Positions 9,782 to 20,945 of a stretch of 64,000 nt of DNA are shown here, one piece after another. The notes below the pieces were generated by a model, which saw nothing but the letters and a program-made list of their open reading frames with translations, was not told where the DNA came from and ran no database searches. Both the position numbers and the translations under genes were made by a program. Numbering within the stretch: the first letter of the stretch is position 1; every line of letters begins with the position of its first letter. This DNA is from Meconema thalassinum. Taxonomy: Eukaryota; Arthropoda; Insecta; Orthoptera; Tettigoniidae. The stretch covers positions 275,625,496-275,689,495 of the forward strand of contig OX336394.1 in the NCBI GenBank assembly GCA_946902985.2, in the 5' to 3' direction.

Positions 9782-10330
9782 TGTTCATAACTAAAGTTCC
9801 ATGTTTAAAGTTGAGAGCCAGAGAGGGCTTCGCTTGAGACACAGTGTAAGTCTTCTATAGAGCCTCTGTATGCACGTAAAGGACACTCGAATGTAATGTG
9901 GTCCACTGTCTGTTCCTCTTCTCCGCAGTCACATTGAGGTGATGCCTTCCATCCCATTTGAAGAGAGTGGCTCCACATCTACCTTGGCCGGTCCTAATAC
10001 GGTTTAGCGTCCTCCACTGTCGTCTGGGAAGGGAAAATCCATCAGGGCACTTGCAGGTGTTCTTAATGATGTGATGATTTGGTAACGAGGTTTGCAGATG
10101 CCATTGTTCTTTCCAGGCGTCCGATACATTAAAGGAGGTGTCCTGTAGAATCATTGCAGTACGCCAAGAAGGGTGTCTGGATTTCAGTCGTTTGGTTGGA
10201 GAAGCTGCTATATCCGAATGAATAGGGAGGTGAGGATTGTTTTCTATATTCTTCCATAAGTTAAGCAGCGACTGTGATCTTCTTAGGGATGGAGGTGGTA
10301 TGTGGCTAGAGATACAATATTGTTGGACAA
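9782..10330 (-). pseudogene. LINE C-terminal region (Jockey/R1-like)
   Basis: On the minus strand the frame reads LKSRHPSWRTAMILQD and, later, WRTLNRIRTGQGRCGATLFK. This is the conserved end of RNase-H-lacking Jockey/R1-type reverse transcriptase proteins, just before their Cys/His cluster. Upstream sequence is missing. The following Cys/His residues are not preserved, so it is a dead fragment. The 3' side (9565-9780) is non-coding. Confidence 0.7.
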
Positions 10331-10773
10331 CTATTTACACCATACTCTATTATCACAATATGAAAACTTAATTCTATAAATAAATACAACAACTTACATC
10401 TAGGTATTACAATTAAAATTGAAAAGTTAAATACCGGTATAATTACCGATTTCATATCTCCTATACTTTAAGATATTCAACTACTGAGTAAAAACAGTGG
10501 CACTGCATATAATATTTCAACATTCTCTCAAAGGTTTTTATTTTTGGGGCCAATTTTATATACGGTACTGGGGTAGTTTACTGTATAATTTAACTCCTGT
10601 GTGAAAGTTCCTTTTTGATAAATGCTTGGGTGTGTGTGGAATATGTATGTTTTGTTTTTGTCTTGTGTTATGCCTATGAACATCATTGTTTGTTTTAAGA
10701 ATAACGTCTTTATTCATTAAATTCTTTAAAAAAAAACATAATACTATCAAAGATATGAATGCAGGGCAGTGGG
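10331..10773. other. AT-rich spacer, nothing recognised
   Basis: No gene, repeat family or RNA structure seen. The last five bases before the BEL element (AGGAT at 10774-10778) are its target duplication. Confidence 0.5.
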
Positions 10774-10778
10774 AGGAT

Positions 10779-13214
10779 TGGTGTATTCTTGGAATACACG
10801 GTACCAGAGATTATAATTTTCAATGCTTTTGCATGTTCTTTCATTCCTCTTTGTCAAACACCAACAGTGATCTTCTGTTTTCTCTTAGGGGTTCAGGTCG
10901 CTTATATCTTTTATGAGTCTGTTCCAGATATATATTCTATGACCCACCTAGCGTCATATAGCAGCGAATCTCTGAAGCTCTTCAACTCTTCCTCGCGCAA
11001 GAGGAATTCCTTCTCCATCTGGCTACCAGATTTTACTGCCATCGCCAGCTATTATCTCCATGAGCAAGAGAACTACGTCTACTCTTTTACTCACCATGCT
11101 GTGCTAGTATCATCTGTTATCAACTCTTTGAAGACCGGCTCAGCAAGAGAAGATCAATTTTTTGTTTTAAAGTTGGCAATGTTTATATGTTCTCCTTTTG
11201 TCTCCTACCCCCCACTCTTTTTCCCTACCTTGGACCCTCCGTGCTCCGTTGAGCAGGTCTCACTTCTCAGTCGGCAGTTGACTTGATCAGTCAGGGCTCT
11301 ACTAGGGCCAGTCTCCTCTAACCAAGAGACATTCTCTACGTTCTACGCCATGTTGGCGCATTAAGTATCGGTTAAGGGAACCTCACCTTCGCCATGCAAC
11401 AAAGATAAGTACCTGCTTCAAGTTTTAACCTCATCTTCATGATTTTACCGACCACATGCTTTTAACTATCTTCTTTAGGCAGTGTGAAATTACTTATTTT
11501 GGGGTAAAATCATCCTCCGCGGGATCTTCCATGTTGAGCTTTTGGTTAATCAAGCTAATCTTAGTGAAAAGCAGCATTTCTTATGCTTGCCAAATGAGAA
11601 ATCTTCTCACTACGTGGGATATTATCTAATACCCGCTGTTTATAATTTACAAAGCAAGTTCCTCCGCTGGATTTACATTGGCCCCATTTTCTACTAAGAT
11701 CGTCCTGGAACCTTCCAGATCTTGTACTCTATCTGCGAGTCTTGCCGTCAGGTATTTTTCACTCACTTGTGAAAATAATATTTAAAATGAGGAATCTTCC
11801 TTACAAATTACTACAATAGTGAATTTTCGTCCACCGCTGGAATTTTCTATGGCGCATTTAATTGTAATTTACAACTTTCTCAAGAAATAGACTCTCGTCT
11901 ACCTAGTGAAACCAGTTATCATTGCAATAACTTTCTTTCCCATAAACTTTGTGTTTCCACAGTGAACTTTTCATATATTTCAACCAACTATAGTGAAAAC
12001 CAGTGCTTGCTCAACTTTTCTACCGCGTCGCGATCGTCCGTTTATATTTAAATAAGGCCATGAACATTTTTCCTCAATCCCCTATTTCTCTTTCCTAACC
12101 TCTTACTAACAATTCGTAATAAACTTTTAAATTTAGGTCTGTTTCAATAAGGTGTCACTCTATGAAGTGCCCTTCCATTTTGCTTGTTTATCATTAAGTA
12201 ATTGCTGTATAATTACTTGGTTTATACACGTTTCAAACTTACATTGTTTCTCCCTTCAAATAAGGGAAAACAATTCATTCAACTCTTGTGTGAGTTATTT
12301 TTAGGTCTCACTAAATGGAAACTGCCCTATTTGGCTCGTGATTCCTATCTAAAATATAGGAGGTCGAGAACCTTCCTTTTGATTATCTCTTCAGGTTTCA
12401 CAGTAAGTGACCTGCCCTCTTTTGTATAATTCTCATATAGTAATTCTGTTTAAATATAAGAAGTTGTAGGAACTTCTATTTTATTCTTTATGTTTTCCTT
12501 ATTGTTATTTTCGAAGTTGTTATTCTCTCTAGAATATTCGTTCAGAAATTTCCTATAGTACACTCCTTGTACTCAATTTAATGTTTAAACTTTAATCATT
12601 TCGTTGCCTTTTTAAAAATCTTACAAAGATTTTAGTACCAGGTTTAAAACCTTAAGAATTATTATTTGCCTGGAGCAATTTCTAAATGTTGTCGGAGGTC
12701 TGCGACCCCAAATTGTTAATAAGATTGAAACATATTTAATTGTTAAAGATATCAACTTCTTTGCATTGTTAAATAAATTAAATATTTGTTTTTGGATTCA
12801 TCATTTCTCTGATACTACAGTTAGGCAAGATCCTGGCTTTCCTAGCTCTTCCTAGGTTCATGCTCTCATTCATACTCAATAAAGCTTTTACTATCTGTCT
12901 GGCCAGACTATCACCCTTCCCTATAGTACTTTTATGCATGCTTGGGAGGAAATACACTAAATCCTTTCTCTGGAAAACTGCCCAAGTCTTAGCTGCGGTT
13001 CCCGTCAGCTTCGACCAAGCTCGTACCCACTTTAGGTATCCGAGAACGGATTTGCGGTGGCAACCACCTTTAAGTGTGTTTAAAGTTAAACTTATTAATT
13101 TTGTGGGACTCTCCTCCTATTTTTCTATCCTTTTTCTCCAATCCAAAATCTACTTCCTTTTCTTAATCATCTTCCCTTGGTGGGTGGGTTATTCCTCAGC
13201 CAATAAACTACCCA
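10779..13214 (+). repeat. BEL/Pao 5' LTR
   Basis: Starts with TG and ends with CA. Its first bases contain a perfect 8-bp palindrome, GTGTATTC-TTG-GAATACAC. A 175-codon frame beginning just upstream runs through the first 500 bp and is repeated in the 3' LTR; I see no protein family in it. Compared with the 3' LTR, I noted differences near 10842, 11285, 11293, 12275, 12855, 12963 and 12977. Confidence 0.93.
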
Positions 13215-13219
13215 AAATT

Positions 13220-13237
13220 TGGTACCAGAAACCCGGG
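13220..13237 (+). promoter_or_regulatory. Probable primer-binding site
   Basis: TGGTACCAGAAACCCGGG begins 5 bp after the LTR end. A TGG start directly inside the 5' LTR is expected for a tRNA-primed minus-strand start. I could not assign the tRNA. Confidence 0.5.
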
Positions 13238-13464
13238 AGAGTCCATTTGTCATTTTTCTGTTTGACAATACTCTGCAAATTATTATTATCTGCTTTGAAT
13301 ATTTCAGCTATAACCACATCGTGCAAAGCCTGTGAACGGGAAAGAGGCCGCTCCTGTCTCCTTTGGTGTGTCCTGTTCTTTCTACCCATTCGCTGCTGCA
13401 AACTTGACAGCATCTCCAAGGTTCTACAGTTTCGTGAGTTGTATTTCAATTTATTCTCTTTGTC

Positions 13465-14505
13465 ATGGCCCCTACTGAAAAAGATGAAACTCTCATTGCC
13501 AGACGTCCTTCCTATAAAGGGCAACTCACTAGATTCAGAAATTTCATCAGCAAATTAAATCCCGCCGAGTGTGATTTAGACATCGTGACACATCGCCTTA
13601 AGTTGTACGAACGGTCTTATGATTATTATGATTAAATTCAAACCGAGATTGAATCCGCTTGCCCAGAACTTCAATCGGATCGGGACGAGGTCGAACCCTT
13701 GTACTTTGAAGGGATTGCAAAGGCCCACCAACTGATCCGCAATATCTCAGAACCGGACACTAGGGTCATCAATCCGGCCCAGTTCACACCCGCTTCAGTT
13801 CACAAGAACAAACCGAAACCGTTACTTCCTAAGATAAGCCTACCTCACTTCTCAGGCAAGGAAGGTGAATGGTATTCTTTTTACGAACTTTACTGCTCCC
13901 TAATTCATGAAAATACTGAGATTCCCGATATTCATAAATTTTATTTCCTCCGTACGTCTTTGGAAGGTGAGGCCTTAGCCTTAGTGGAGTCACTGCCTTT
14001 AAGCGCAGACAACTACCACATCGCCTTTAATCTCCTTAAAGAGAGATATGGCAATTAACGTTTGAGTGTAGCTCGCCACATACGTTGTCTCTTCAACCTA
14101 CCAGCCGTCAAACCTAATGACGTCACCTCTTTAAGAGACCTCTTAGACTCTATACAGTTAAATGTTAGAGCATTATACCAACTTAATCAGCCTGTCCAAA
14201 CATGGGACACCATACTCATTCATCTGGCTACATCAAGATTCGATTTTTCAACTTTAAAGGCTTGGGAAATTGAACTCGCTCGCAAGGAAGAATTTTCGTT
14301 TGAACACTTAATCTCGTTTCTTAACAGCCGATGTCAAGTTCTTACAGCACTCGCATTTCAGTGCGAAAAGGTCGAAACGAATCATCAGTCTCACATTTTT
14401 GAGAAAAACCTTGCTTTTTCAAAGGGACATCAGCCCCCATCTGTCGAGAACAAGCAAACCCGTTCTGCCTCTTTCAATCATGCAAGAGAACATCAGGCCG
14501 CTTAA
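13465..14505 (+). pseudogene. gag: BEL/Pao Gag with in-frame stops
   Basis: One continuous frame starts MAPTEKDETL and carries the DUF1759-type Gag core: LPKISLPHFSGKEGEW, a helical middle, and LFNLPAVKPNDVTSLRDL. In-frame TAA codons at 13633-13635 and 14056-14058 interrupt it and a third ends it at 14503. The continuation into the zinc knuckles is in another frame that overlaps from 14399, so a frameshift lies near 14400-14500. Upstream, 13238-13464 is leader. Confidence 0.85.
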
Positions 14506-15574
14506 CAAATCTTTAAAATGCACGCTCTGTAAAAAGCTTCACACATTGTATTCGTGCAAATCCCTTAAAGAATTGTCTGTCGAAGATCGAAGGAAGTTTG
14601 TCTTCAATAGCAAACATTGTTTCAACTGCTTGTCACCTAAGCATTCTTCTTCAAAATGTACGTCATCTAATCTCTGTTTTCATTGCAAAAAACCGCATCA
14701 TTCTTTATTGCACGTTCATGATAAATCGAGGTCACCAGCACCCGCCTCTTCAAGCTCCTTTCAGAGCCGCTCCGAACAAACTAATGCTTCTTCCTGCATT
14801 TCTAACGCCGAAACTTCTCACAGTGCGCAAACCCTTTTGACCACTGTACAATTCGAAATCCAAGATAAATTTGGAAATTGGTTTAGAACCCGTGGTCTTC
14901 TCGATTCCGCTTCAACTCGTAACTTTGTTTCGCAATCGTTGATTAAAAAACTAGGTCTTTCGTCATCGCCTACTTCTATCAATGTGACCGGCATTGACAA
15001 TTTGAAAACTCAAGTCTTGCAGTCTTCAAAATTGAAAATCAGAGACGTTTGCCAATGAAACACCAATCTTAATTTAAACTGTCTCATTCTTACCAGTATT
15101 GGCAAGGACACTCCTAGCAGCTGTATTAATACCTCCGGATTAAAGATTCCTTCGCACTTAAGGTTAGCTGAACCTCAGTTTAATGCTCAAGGTCCCATTG
15201 ATGTACTTTTCAGTGCCAATGTTTTTTGGAAGTGCCTTCGCAAACAAACACGCAAGTTATCTTCAACCGTGGTCGCCAGAGACACCGATTTTGGTTGGGT
15301 TATTACTGGTGAAATCAAACATACCAGCGTTCAAACCAAAGCGCAATGTCATTTCGTCACAGCTGACATAAATCCCCTTTCTGAAAAAGAGAACGCTCAT
15401 GTTTCAGATCTCAATATTTTTGAAAAACACTTGCCGAAACGATGTCTTATCGTGAACAACTGCGCTACCTCTGTAAGTTGTTTAAATGGTTTTTCCTTCT
15501 TCCCGCACAAGATAGCAATTCAAGTTCGCCTTGCTTTGTGTTACTTCGTCTACCATCTTATGTCATTTTTATAG
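14399..15574 (+). pseudogene. BEL/Pao zinc knuckles and aspartic protease (A17-like)
   Basis: The frame shows CTLCKKLHTLYSC and CFNCLSPKHSSSKC nucleocapsid-type knuckles plus a third Cys/His group. It then has the protease active-site phrase GLLDSASTRNFV (D-S-A-S, the BEL/Pao variant of DS/TG). A TGA at 15056 interrupts it. The same frame continues with LRLAEPQFNAQGPIDVLFSANVFW and FGWVITGEI, the usual C-terminal part of this protease. After about 15420 the family resemblance stops where the reverse transcriptase should begin. Confidence 0.8.
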
Positions 15575-17817
15575 CAGGTAATTGCTTAAACTCTTTCTCG
15601 AAAACTATCTTCCCCTTGTGTAAAACCATGGCTATCAGTCTCCATCACTTCGCTGTAAGCCATGTTTCACTTCTTTCGTTATTTAGAAGGATGGCCACGG
15701 TCGGCTCCTCCCTCCTTCCTCACAATTGGAAGTCGCTTATGAAACCGCTTGAAAATCTGAATTCTCTAACATCAAGAATAACTATTCTTATGCATAACCT
15801 TCTTCTCAATGTCCCGGCTTCACTTCCTATTTCGGAAGAATCAAGCTTTTTCCTGTCGAAAATTGTCGGATTCCGTGATCCTCTCAATCATGCGAAATTG
15901 ATTTCCTACGCTGTTTCATACGTCTTTAAATTGTTTTTTCACGTCCAAGTTACGATTGACTGCATGCCGTCCAACCTGAATATCTGCTTTAAGTTACAGC
16001 TGATTCAACTAGTGTTGTTTGTGTACTTTGAACTGCTTGTTTTTCAAACTTGTCTGTATACAAGCCCGAGTAAGGTCAAGTCACTGTTTATTTCCTGTAC
16101 GCTTGACAAAGTTCAAAGCATGTTTCTCTTATCTCAACGCTGGCTGATTGCCAACCATTGTCTAGTGAGTCGCTCCTGCAAGTACAGAAGCCGTTCACCT
16201 ACTTCCCAAAATAAACTTGTTCCAGTTAAGGACTCTTTCAGCTATTTATATGCCTTATCTCGCTGTACTATGTGTGTCAAGGCCGTGCTTGCCTGTGTAT
16301 CTCACTTACTTACGCTCGTATTCTACAATTGCTTCGATTCTTGTCTCGTAACATCGTCGCATATCCTTTACGCGCTTATGTATTGCAATTTGCTTACATA
16401 TTTTGAAATCTTATTGTTCATTGATGAACAACCTTACTTTTTCTCGTCGTTACATTCGATGTGTTTTTGCATTCATACTTGTTATGTCACGTTTCTCGCT
16501 GACTTAAGTATTTTTCTAAGTAACCCCTTTGATACTCATTATAACTTGAGGTCATTGTTTATGGCTACTAGTTTGTTACCTATGGCGTTCTTGCTTTCTA
16601 CTCGCGTAGTTTCTTTGTTTATTTGGTATATTCTTATCCTGAATAGATGTACTTGTTTCTATACGCTTTGTTTAAACTTGTCAATTCTTCTTTCGCATCG
16701 TATCGTAATCTTTGCTTTATTTCCCTCAGCTTCTAGTTATTTTGTGATGGAAGATGTTGTTAATTCTCGTTTTTTAACTCCGCTTTCTAATGACCCTGAT
16801 GACCTCCTTCCACTAACACCTGGTCGCTTCCTTACACGCACTTCTCTCTCTGCCCCTCCTCCCCTTCCTAATTCTTACAGGGATTCTAATCTACCTATTG
16901 CTTGGCGTAAACTTGAAGCCCTCCGTAATTCTTTTTGGAAGAGATGGAACTTGGAATATTTAACTTCCTTGCAACGGAGGCAGAAGTGGTTTCTTTCCAG
17001 TCCCGACATTAAAGTGGGAGACTTGGTCTTAGTTAGGGATGTTTCTCCCCCCTTAGTCTGGATCTCGGGTAGAGTGACCGAGTGTTATCCTGGAAGAGAT
17101 GGGAGAGTCAGGGTGGTCAGAGTTTTGACCACTAATGTTCAGATCATAAGACCACTTCTCTTCAATTACTTTATTACTCTTAAATGTTTAATTGCTTATT
17201 TGTTCCCTGTTGGTGTTTTCCCCTCCCAGTATGGTGTATTCTTGGAATACACGGTACCAGAGATTATAATTTTCAATGCTTTTGCATGTTCTTTCCTTCC
17301 TCTTTGTCAAACACCAACAGTGATCTTCTGTTTTCTCTTAGGGGTTCAGGTCGCTTATATCTTTTATGAGTCTGTTCCAGATATATATTCTATGACCCAC
17401 CTAGCGTCATATAGCAGCGAATCTCTGAAGCTCTTCAACTCTTCCTCGCGCAAGAGGAATTCCTTCTCCATCTGGCTACCAGATTTTACTGCCATCGCCA
17501 GCTATTATCTCCATGAGCAAGAGAACTACGTCTACTCTTTTACTCACCATGCTGTGCTAGTATCATCTGTTATCAACTCTTTGAAGACCGGCTCAGCAAG
17601 AGAAGATCAATTTTTTGTTTTAAAGTTGGCAATGTTTATATGTTCTCCTTTTGTCTCCTACCCCCCACTCTTTTTCCCTACCTTGGACCCTCCGTGCTCC
17701 GTTGAGCAGGTCTCACTTCTCAGTCGGCAGTTGACTCGATCAGTCATGGCTCTACTAGGGCCAGTCTCCTCTAACCAAGAGACATTCTCTACGTTCTACG
17801 CCATGTTGGCGCATTAA
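15442..17817 (+). CDS. Long ORF: unrecognised hydrophobic region fused to BEL integrase C-terminal domain
   Basis: An uninterrupted 791-codon frame. Codons 1-430 (to about 16740) are rich in Leu, Phe, Ser and Cys with many hydrophobic segments and match no pol domain I know. Codons about 435-575 are the DUF5641-type integrase C-terminal domain, with NSRFLTPLSNDPDDLLPLTP, FWKRWNLEYL and KVGDLVLVRD. The frame has no stop before the 3' LTR and runs 586 bp into it. The + strand is pyrimidine-rich here, which lowers stop-codon frequency and could make the openness incidental. Reverse transcriptase and integrase catalytic motifs are absent. Confidence 0.5.
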   Translation: MSYREQLRYLCKLFKWFFLLPAQDSNSSSPCFVLLRLPSYVIFIAGNCLNSFSKTIFPLCKTMAISLHHFAVSHVSLLSLFRRMATVGSSLLPHNWKSLMKPLENLNSLTSRITILMHNLLLNVPASLPISEESSFFLSKIVGFRDPLNHAKLISYAVSYVFKLFFHVQVTIDCMPSNLNICFKLQLIQLVLFVYFELLVFQTCLYTSPSKVKSLFISCTLDKVQSMFLLSQRWLIANHCLVSRSCKYRSRSPTSQNKLVPVKDSFSYLYALSRCTMCVKAVLACVSHLLTLVFYNCFDSCLVTSSHILYALMYCNLLTYFEILLFIDEQPYFFSSLHSMCFCIHTCYVTFLADLSIFLSNPFDTHYNLRSLFMATSLLPMAFLLSTRVVSLFIWYILILNRCTCFYTLCLNLSILLSHRIVIFALFPSASSYFVMEDVVNSRFLTPLSNDPDDLLPLTPGRFLTRTSLSAPPPLPNSYRDSNLPIAWRKLEALRNSFWKRWNLEYLTSLQRRQKWFLSSPDIKVGDLVLVRDVSPPLVWISGRVTECYPGRDGRVRVVRVLTTNVQIIRPLLFNYFITLKCLIAYLFPVGVFPSQYGVFLEYTVPEIIIFNAFACSFLPLCQTPTVIFCFLLGVQVAYIFYESVPDIYSMTHLASYSSESLKLFNSSSRKRNSFSIWLPDFTAIASYYLHEQENYVYSFTHHAVLVSSVINSLKTGSAREDQFFVLKLAMFICSPFVSYPPLFFPTLDPPCSVEQVSLLSRQLTRSVMALLGPVSSNQETFSTFYAMLAH

Positions 17818-19667
17818 GTATCGGTTAAGGGAACCTCACCTTCGCCATGCAACAAAGATAAGTACCTGCTTCAAGTTTTAACCTCATCTTCATGATTTTA
17901 CCGACCACATGCTTTTAACTATCTTCTTTAGGCAGTGTGAAATTACTTATTTTGGGGTAAAATCATCCTCCGCGGGATCTTCCATGTTGAGCTTTTGGTT
18001 AATCAAGCTAATCTTAGTGAAAAGCAGCATTTCTTATGCTTGCCAAATGAGAAATCTTCTCACTACGTGGGATATTATCTAATACCCGCTGTTTATAATT
18101 TACAAAGCAAGTTCCTCCGCTGGATTTACATTGGCCCCATTTTCTACTAAGATCGTCCTGGAACCTTCCAGATCTTGTACTCTATCTGCGAGTCTTGCCG
18201 TCAGGTATTTTTCACTCACTTGTGAAAATAATATTTAAAATGAGGAATCTTCCTTACAAATTACTACAATAGTGAATTTTCGTCCACCGCTGGAATTTTC
18301 TATGGCGCATTTAATTGTAATTTACAACTTTCTCAAGAAATAGACTCTCGTCTACCTAGTGAAACCAGTTATCATTGCAATAACTTTCTTTCCCATAAAC
18401 TTTGTGTTTCCACAGTGAACTTTTCATATATTTCAACCAACTATAGTGAAAACCAGTGCTTGCTCAACTTTTCTACCGCGTCGCGATCGTCCGTTTATAT
18501 TTAAATAAGGCCATGAACATTTTTCCTCAATCCCCTATTTCTCTTTCCTAACCTCTTACTAACAATTCGTAATAAACTTTTAAATTTAGGTCTGTTTCAA
18601 TAAGGTGTCACTCTATGAAGTGCCCTTCCATTTTGCTTGTTTATCATTAAGTAATTGCTGTATAATTACTTGGTTTATACACGTTTCAAACTTACATTGT
18701 TTCTCCCTTCAAATAAGGGAAAACAATTCTTTCAACTCTTGTGTGAGTTATTTTTAGGTCTCACTAAATGGAAACTGCCCTATTTGGCTCGTGATTCCTA
18801 TCTAAAATATAGGAGGTCGAGAACCTTCCTTTTGATTATCTCTTCAGGTTTCACAGTAAGTGACCTGCCCTCTTTTGTATAATTCTCATATAGTAATTCT
18901 GTTTAAATATAAGAAGTTGTAGGAACTTCTATTTTATTCTTTATGTTTTCCTTATTGTTATTTTCGAAGTTGTTATTCTCTCTAGAATATTCGTTCAGAA
19001 ATTTCCTATAGTACACTCCTTGTACTCAATTTAATGTTTAAACTTTAATCATTTCGTTGCCTTTTTAAAAATCTTACAAAGATTTTAGTACCAGGTTTAA
19101 AACCTTAAGAATTATTATTTGCCTGGAGCAATTTCTAAATGTTGTCGGAGGTCTGCGACCCCAAATTGTTAATAAGATTGAAACATATTTAATTGTTAAA
19201 GATATCAACTTCTTTGCATTGTTAAATAAATTAAATATTTGTTTTTGGATTCATCATTTCTCTGATACTACAGTTAGGCAAGATCCTGGCTTTCCTAGCT
19301 CTTCCTGGGTTCATGCTCTCATTCATACTCAATAAAGCTTTTACTATCTGTCTGGCCAGACTATCACCCTTCCCTATAGTACTTTTATGCATGCTTGGGA
19401 GGAAATACACTAAAGCCTTTCTCTGGCAAACTGCCCAAGTCTTAGCTGCGGTTCCCGTCAGCTTCGACCAAGCTCGTACCCACTTTAGGTATCCGAGAAC
19501 GGATTTGCGGTGGCAACCACCTTTAAGTGTGTTTAAAGTTAAACTTATTAATTTTGTGGGACTCTCCTCCTATTTTTCTATCCTTTTTCTCCAATCCAAA
19601 ATCTACTTCCTTTTCTTAATCATCTTCCCTTGGTGGGTGGGTTATTCCTCAGCCAATAAACTACCCA
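17232..19667 (+). repeat. BEL/Pao 3' LTR
   Basis: Same length and limits as the 5' LTR, followed by AGGAT. The bases just inside it (TTTTCCCCTCCCAGTA, 17216-17231) are pyrimidine-rich on the coding strand, not the polypurine tract expected before a 3' LTR. Confidence 0.93.
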
Positions 19668-19907
19668 AGGATGTTTTACTCTTTATCAGAGGTCAAAATG
19701 ATTCTCTAGTGTTTACATTTGCCATAATTCTTATCGCCATCTTTTGTATCCTAAACGTGCTTAGTAGGCTACATCTGGTGACATACCCCAAAATAAAGTA
19801 TGAATGGAAATAAGCAAAATATGTATTTCTTAATGCGTGTATGCTTGTGCAAGTTTTCTAAATACGTAACGCAAAACACATAGAGTTCAGAATAGTATTC
19901 AGATAGT

Positions 19908-20945
19908 AGTAGTGCTAGGTTGTATGTTTCTGCTCCACTTAGGAAGTTGTGAGCCCCTGGCGACCTTGTGAAGGAAGGAGTGATGGTAGGAGGGAGTGCG
20001 TGGATTCGTTTTTTTTGTCTCGTTGTGCTCTTTACGGGGATGTAGGTGTTGAAAAGGTGAATACCAGGTTTTGGGTCTAAAATGCCCTTTTCACATTTTT
20101 CCTGATATTGGGAGAACCGAAAAAGTGATCATGACGTGTGCCATGTTATTTTTTTTCGTCTCGTTGTCCTCTTTACGGGGATGTAGGTGTTAAAAAGGTA
20201 AAAATCTGGATATATAGTTTTTTGGTCTAAAAATGGTTTTTTGTCATTTTCCCTAATATTGGGATAACCGAAATGTGATCATGACGTGTGTCATGTTATT
20301 TTATTCGTTTCGTCGTCTTCTTTACAGGGATGTAGGTATTGAAAAGGTGAAAACCTGGAAACATGGTTTTTTGATTGAAAATGTGTTTTTGTTATTTTTG
20401 AAGATATTTGGACAACGAATCAATTGATTTCTATGACGGCCATGTTGGTGTTTTCGTCTCGTCGTCCTCTTTACGGGGATGTAGGTATTGAAAATGGTAA
20501 AAAGCTGGAAACATGGTTTTATGATCGAAAATGTTAATTTTTTATTTTTTCAAGATATTTGGAAAACGAATCAAGTGATTTCTATGATGGCCATGGTGGT
20601 GTTTTCGTCTCGTAGTCCTCTTTACGGGGATGTAGGTGTTGAAAATCTGAAACCATGTTTTTGGTCTAAAAGGGCGTGTTCCGTTATGTTTCCAGATATT
20701 TGAGGAAAACGGGGGAAAAAGTAAAGAAACCAGATTTGAAGTGACGTAGTGTCAGGCGTTGTGATGTTGGTAAAACACATACACATTATTATTATGATTT
20801 GACATGGCTTGGCTTTGCTCACACGCAGAGACACTGTTTGTGAAAAGAGAATTGGAAGCTTTGAGACGGTCCACTGCTGGTAGGCAGACATGTGCTCTTA
20901 TCAGTTTGCGTTGACCGCAGCAAAAGAGATAAGAGCCTGTAGCTC
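19908..20945 (+). repeat. Polinton left terminal inverted repeat
   Basis: It pairs with 55525-56677 in inverted orientation. Similarity fades after GATAAGAG near 20930. The middle contains five tandem ~140-158-bp blocks, each with CTCTTTACGGGGATGTAGGT or a close variant (starts near 20028, 20169, 20328, 20467 and 20618). The inner part also matches, including GTCCACTGCTGG and the GCTTTGCTCACA stretch. Confidence 0.92.

Larger units (their letters stand above)
10779..19667 (+). mobile_element. Complete BEL/Pao LTR retrotransposon, non-autonomous
   Basis: Two direct LTRs of exactly 2,436 bp (10779-13214 and 17232-19667) begin TGGTGTATTC and end CTACCCA. They are flanked by the 5-bp duplication AGGAT (10774-10778 and 19668-19672). 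I count seven differences between the LTRs (about 0.3%), so the insertion is young. The interior keeps BEL/Pao Gag, zinc knuckles, the start of an aspartic protease and the integrase C-terminal domain. Reverse transcriptase, RNase H and the integrase catalytic core are absent. Stops and frameshifts in gag alongside near-identical LTRs suggest mobilisation in trans. Confidence 0.93.

Noticed and set aside
10759..11286. 175-codon ORF at the start of the BEL element
   Set aside because: It starts in flanking DNA and runs inside the LTR; the same frame reappears in the 3' LTR and has no family resemblance.
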